From: Paenibacillus macerans
Lineage (GTDB): Bacteria > Bacillota > Bacilli > Paenibacillales > Paenibacillaceae
NCBI RefSeq assembly: GCF_900454495.1
Contig: NZ_UGSI01000001.1
Span: forward strand, 434,001 to 498,000
Length of the DNA: 64,000 nt
Reading direction: 5' to 3'
The position numbers were made by a program, and so were the translations under genes. Below, piece after piece: positions 60,875 to 64,000 of this stretch; the first letter of the stretch is position 1, and every line of letters starts with the position of its first letter. The notes below the pieces were generated by a model that saw only the letters and a list, made by a program, of their open reading frames with translations, made no database searches and was not told where the DNA came from.

Positions 60875-61942
60875 TTGAAAAAATTATTAACTGTACTAAT
60901 TTGTGCATTAACTTTAATAGGGTGTAATCATGAATCCAGTATTATTGAACCAAATGCAACTGATCCCGAAAGCGAAACAAAATCAGTTTCGCCGATAGTC
61001 TATAAAACTTTTGCAAATGAAGAATTCACCATCCAATATCCGGAGGATTGGGATGAGTTCGATATCACTATATTTAATAACCCCATGATCAAAATGGCTG
61101 TGAAAAACAATAATTCTGAAAATTCGTTTGCTGACAATATCAATGTGGTAGTCGAACCCAACAATTTCTCGAGCATGTCGGCCAAAGATATTGCAGAGTA
61201 TGCCGTAGAAAATTTAAAGCAAAATCAAAGTGCTGCGGGGATGGATAATTTTAAGAAGCTGAAATTCGAGGATAAAATGTTCTTTAGTAGGGATGCAGGT
61301 ATTTTAATATGTGAATACAAGCACAGCGCTACTGGCGCCCAAGTTATTTTGACTCAGTTTATTGTACCGCTAGAGTCAAATATCTACACAGTTTCTATCT
61401 CTTTATCAAATGATTCTTATAAATCGATCGGAGAAGATTTAGTCAAAAATGTATTTGGGTCGTTCGTGGTCAGCGATATAGAAAAGAATGCCGAGGAGAG
61501 TCAAGCAGCGTCTCAAAATCAAGCAACTAACGGTTCTTATGAATGGAACCTTGCTGATGAAAACCCAGAGACGAATGGAAATGTTATCATTGCTTTAGAT
61601 TACTTAATTGAGTCTGGACCATTAACGGAAGGCAGTCATGAAGATATTGCCAAAGTTTTTAAGGCTCCGTGGGATTATTATGGAAAGCCCATTGCCTTTG
61701 AAGGAATCGTTAGTTTAGTCCAAGACTACCCACCTGAATCTGAAACTTTTTTACGTTCAGAAGTATTACTGTCAACTGAAGATAACACTATTATAGATAT
61801 ACTTTCAACAGTTCCAAGTGGTAACTTAAAAGAAGATGACGCAGTGTCGATTAACGGATTGGTCGTCGGAAGAATGGAAGTAGAAAATGCAATCGGCGGC
61901 ACCTTTACCCACCTTATTGTTATCACAAATAATCTGGAGTAA
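60875..61942 (+). CDS. Hypothetical AT-rich lipoprotein
   Basis: A 355-residue secreted lipoprotein with signal peptide and lipobox LIGC (residues 14-17). An N-terminal domain (about 40-205, 'FTIQYPEDWDEFDI') resembles PsbP/DcrB-like folds that follow a 'Y-P-x-x-W' pattern. After a Gln/Ser-rich linker comes a C-terminal OB-like domain (about 250-355, 'GKPIAFEGIVSLVQDYP'). Codon use is much more AT-rich than in neighbouring genes, which points to transfer. TTG 60875 follows AAGGAAG at eight bases. The function is unknown. Confidence 0.8.
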   Translation: MKKLLTVLICALTLIGCNHESSIIEPNATDPESETKSVSPIVYKTFANEEFTIQYPEDWDEFDITIFNNPMIKMAVKNNNSENSFADNINVVVEPNNFSSMSAKDIAEYAVENLKQNQSAAGMDNFKKLKFEDKMFFSRDAGILICEYKHSATGAQVILTQFIVPLESNIYTVSISLSNDSYKSIGEDLVKNVFGSFVVSDIEKNAEESQAASQNQATNGSYEWNLADENPETNGNVIIALDYLIESGPLTEGSHEDIAKVFKAPWDYYGKPIAFEGIVSLVQDYPPESETFLRSEVLLSTEDNTIIDILSTVPSGNLKEDDAVSINGLVVGRMEVENAIGGTFTHLIVITNNLE

Positions 61943-62050
61943 CTAACTTATCTCATTGATGCGCAGCTTGTGAATAATATCTAAACTTAAACGTTGGCTG
62001 GACCATGAAGATTTGCAGTTAGCGGTGATCGTCCGAATCGAGCTGCAAAA

Positions 62051-62085
62051 GAAACAGGCTATGGTGCTCTAGAGCCTGTTTCTTT
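62051..62085. terminator. Bidirectional terminator between convergent genes
   Basis: GAAACAGGCT (62051-62060) and its complement AGCCTGTTTC (62073-62082), loop 12. T-rich sequence follows on both strands, serving the lipoprotein gene and the alcohol dehydrogenase gene. Confidence 0.78.
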
Positions 62086-62090
62086 GGATT

Positions 62091-63116
62091 CTATTGGGAA
62101 GAAGAGGTGAAGTCAATGACCATACGGCCCTGGATTTTGCCTTCCTCCATCTCCTCAAAGATATGGTTGATGTCCTCAATCGGACGTTTGCTGACGATCG
62201 GCACGACTTTGCCTTCCGCGGCGAAGCGGAAAGCCTCCTTCAGGTCTTCGCGGGTTCCAACCAGGGAACCGATGACCTGAATACCGTCCAGAACGAGACG
62301 GGGAATGTCCAGGTCCATCTTGTCCGTCGGAAGGCCTACGGCTACAACACGAGCGCCTGCCTTGACCACGTCAATCGCCTGGTTGAACGGCTTCTTGGCC
62401 ACGGCGGTAACGACAGTGGCGTCAAGGCCGGCTCCGTTGGTCAGCTCCTTGGCTTTGTCGGCCGGATTCTCCTTCAGGCTGTTCACGGCATAATCCGCAC
62501 CGACACTAAGCGCCAGCTCCAGCTTCTCGTCGCTAATATCGAAAGCCACTACTTTGGCATTGAATACGTGCTTCGCGTATTGCACGGCGAGGTTGCCCAA
62601 GCCGCCGATACCGAAGATGCCAATCCACTGTCCGGGCTGGATGCCGCTGACCTTAACCGCCTTGTAGGTCGTCACCCCGGCGCATGTGACGCTGGTCGCA
62701 GCGGCCGGGTCGAGCTGCTCCGGTACTTTGACCGCGTAATCCGCCCTGACGATGCATTGCTCCGCCATCGCGCCGTCTACGGTATATCCCGCATTTTTGA
62801 CCTCTCTGCACAGCGTTTCCCGGCCTGTCAGGCAATATTCGCAGCGTCCACAGCTCTCGAACAGCCATGCGATGCTGACCCGGTCTCCAACGCGCAGGTT
62901 CGTGACCCCTTCGCCCAGTTCAACGACTCTGCCGATGCCTTCGTGGCCCAGCACCCGGCCCGTTACGTCGCCGAAGTCCGCGTTTTTAACGTGCAGATCG
63001 GTGTGGCATACCCCGCAGTATTCCATTTGGACCAAAGCCTCGCCGTGCTTTAGGGGACGAAGCTGCTTGTCCTCGATATGGACGTTTTGATCCTTCGTGA
63101 CAACTGCTGCTTTCAT
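62091..63116 (-). CDS. Zinc-dependent alcohol dehydrogenase (AdhA/AdhP type)
   Basis: A 341-residue medium-chain dehydrogenase. The catalytic zinc ligands are in 'YCGVCHTDLHVKNADFG' and 'GHEGIGRVVELGEGV'; structural zinc cysteines are in 'CGRCEYCLTGRETLC'; the NAD-binding 'GIFGIGGLGNLAVQYAK' follows. It oxidises primary alcohols or reduces aldehydes; close relatives act in ethanol or formaldehyde handling. Two in-frame ATG codons (63122 and 63116) follow AAAGGAG; the second gives the usual 'MKAAVV' start. A decayed merR gene lies upstream in the same direction. Confidence 0.92.
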   Translation of the reverse strand: MKAAVVTKDQNVHIEDKQLRPLKHGEALVQMEYCGVCHTDLHVKNADFGDVTGRVLGHEGIGRVVELGEGVTNLRVGDRVSIAWLFESCGRCEYCLTGRETLCREVKNAGYTVDGAMAEQCIVRADYAVKVPEQLDPAAATSVTCAGVTTYKAVKVSGIQPGQWIGIFGIGGLGNLAVQYAKHVFNAKVVAFDISDEKLELALSVGADYAVNSLKENPADKAKELTNGAGLDATVVTAVAKKPFNQAIDVVKAGARVVAVGLPTDKMDLDIPRLVLDGIQVIGSLVGTREDLKEAFRFAAEGKVVPIVSKRPIEDINHIFEEMEEGKIQGRMVIDFTSSSQ

Positions 63117-63122
63117 GATCAT

Positions 63123-63700
63123 AAATCTCCTTTGGCTGATATCGTTGGTATCACTGCTTCATACAGAGACTACCCGATATCATTCGAATTCTGTTTTGGA
63201 AATATACCTTAAGAATAAGAACATATATGGTTACCCCGTAATTGATATGAATTATCAACTACGGGGTAACGGGGGCAATTCCATAGCAATTTTTATCGGC
63301 AATTAAGTTTAGAGAGTAAAACAAAGAATGTTTCTTTATTGAGCTGTCTTTCCCATATTGGTGAACCTGTGATGAGATTCTCACTCGGAAACTTGGTTTA
63401 GCTTGCGTAGAAGCAAAGCCAGAAGGGCACCGACAATCCCCAGCCCAAGCAGTTAATGGAGGAGGGGGTAGTCACAGGAGTTTGCCGTAAAGTGGATCCG
63501 TGTTATCCCCAGCAGTATGAAAGCTATTGTCTAACGTATATTGAACCTTTGTTTAATCCAAACCTTGGAGAAAGTACGAGCTCTTACGAAAGATGAGACA
63601 AAAATTTAGGAGAAGAAAGAATGTAAGTCACTTCATTAAGCCATCGGGAAACGATGGCTTATGCCATTAATTATCCATTTCAAACAAAGCCATAAGCAAC
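63123..63700. other. Gap between adh and the merR remnant
   Basis: No intact gene. It holds a large hairpin: GTTACCCCGTA (63230-63240) with its complement (63260-63270) and TTGAT/ATCAA inside. On the minus strand, 63454-63381 reads 'LLGLGIVGALLAFLLRKL' then stop, which looks like the end of a small membrane protein, but a stop codon interrupts just before it. TAAGCCATCG at 63637-63646 and its complement at 63652-63661 form a hairpin just downstream of the merR remnant. Confidence 0.5.
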
Positions 63701-63978
63701 TCAATCGGAAGAACTGGCATACCAAGTCCTTTGCATCTCTTGAACTTTTTGCGGATCGTCCATGAGTAGAGTCTTGTACTCCAGCATCTTGTTAAGGGTG
63801 TCCAGCATTTGGTCGTATTCTTTCTTCTTGCTTTCCGCTCGACAGCCTCTTCCGAATAGTTACGGTAATTGTTGCTTTCTCACCGGACATGCCGAGCATC
63901 CAGCAAGCCTTCCTTTTCATAAAAGCGGATCGTATGGATCGTTAATCCCATCTTGTCCGCCAGTTCCTGAATTCTCAT
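63701..63978 (-). pseudogene. Decayed MerR-family regulator gene
   Basis: From ATG 63978 the frame reads 'MRIQELADKMGLTIHTIRFY' and 'EKEGLLDARHVR', a classic MerR DNA-binding start, then meets TGA at 63882-63880. Reading through gives 'ESNNYRNYSEEAVER'. The frame then shifts, and the C-terminal part resumes as 'SKKKEYDQMLDTLNKMLEYK' ending 'QEMQRTWYASSSD' before TGA at 63703-63701. The middle of the protein is missing, so nonsense, frameshift and deletion have all occurred. AdhR-like MerR proteins control adh genes in Bacillus, and the adjacent dehydrogenase fits such a partner. Confidence 0.75.
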
Positions 63979-64000
63979 GATCATTTCTCCTTTGGGCCGC

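Noticed and set aside
63381..63454. Intact small membrane protein gene
   Set aside because: A stop codon directly precedes the hydrophobic stretch and no start or upstream frame supports it; mentioned only as a possible remnant.

Overview
The window reads as a chromosomal segment of an endospore-forming Bacillales bacterium, most likely Paenibacillus. The evidence is spo0A, spoIVB, spoIIM, the spoIIA operon, spoVA genes, tlp and mciZ, Bacillus-type gene order, a LipB-type octanoyltransferase, moderately GC-rich coding sequence with frequent GTG/TTG starts, and strong purine-rich ribosome binding sites. No rRNA, tRNA, intact insertion sequence, prophage or CRISPR array was seen. All calls come from reading the sequence; no database search was run.

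Bases 1-13,100 are a conserved core block on the plus strand. It holds the 3' end of amaP, a DUF2273 gene, nusB, folD, xseA-xseB, ispA, dxs and tlyA, then a membrane-anchored hypothetical gene with argR and recN behind a promoter that carries a LexA-like box, then spoIVB and spo0A. spo0A has a near-consensus sigma-H promoter with Spo0A boxes. An 800-base gap with a repeat element leads to an arsR-type metal sensor gene and a small coiled-coil gene.

Bases 14,300-30,300 hold a DUF2627 gene, a branched-chain 2-oxoacid dehydrogenase cluster (lpdV, bkdAA, bkdAB, bkdB) followed by lipB, and the tiny prli42 gene antisense to the end of lipB. Next come an M20 peptidase, a minus-strand pair (mciZ-like and a TPR-like protein), nudF, an endonuclease Q-like gene, spoIIM, fur, a DUF4227 gene and xerD. 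Nucleoside salvage genes (drm, punA, pdp) follow.

Bases 31,900-35,700 hold dacF, the spoIIA operon with its sigma-H promoter, and deoD. Bases 36,300-50,200 are an accessory carbohydrate region. A YesMN-like two-component system, an ABC sugar transporter and a GH43 glycosidase lie on the plus strand. A second ABC transporter with its LacI repressor lies on the minus strand behind a 14-bp palindromic operator.

Bases 50,300-55,400 return to sporulation and core genes: a shortened spoVA operon (AA, AB, AF), lysA, ppiB and tlp. Bases 55,400-64,000 are accessory again: an AraC regulator, a frameshifted cation symporter gene with a GH127 beta-L-arabinofuranosidase, an AT-rich lipoprotein gene, a zinc alcohol dehydrogenase and a decayed merR gene.

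Three families of short dispersed repeats lie in the gaps. One is bounded by 15-base inverted repeats and has copies at 13.1 kb and 60.3 kb. One consists of clustered units around TAACGGTTGC, at 35.9 kb and 44.9 kb. One ends in GTTCAAAAAGTCG, at 16.2, 31.6 and 39.4 kb. Three genes look broken by frameshift, stop or deletion. No clearly new multi-gene system stands out; the most interesting items are the repeat families, the LexA-like box ahead of argR-recN, the mciZ/TPR pair, the low-complexity insertions in the GH43 protein, and a 45-residue cysteine-containing open frame after lacI.
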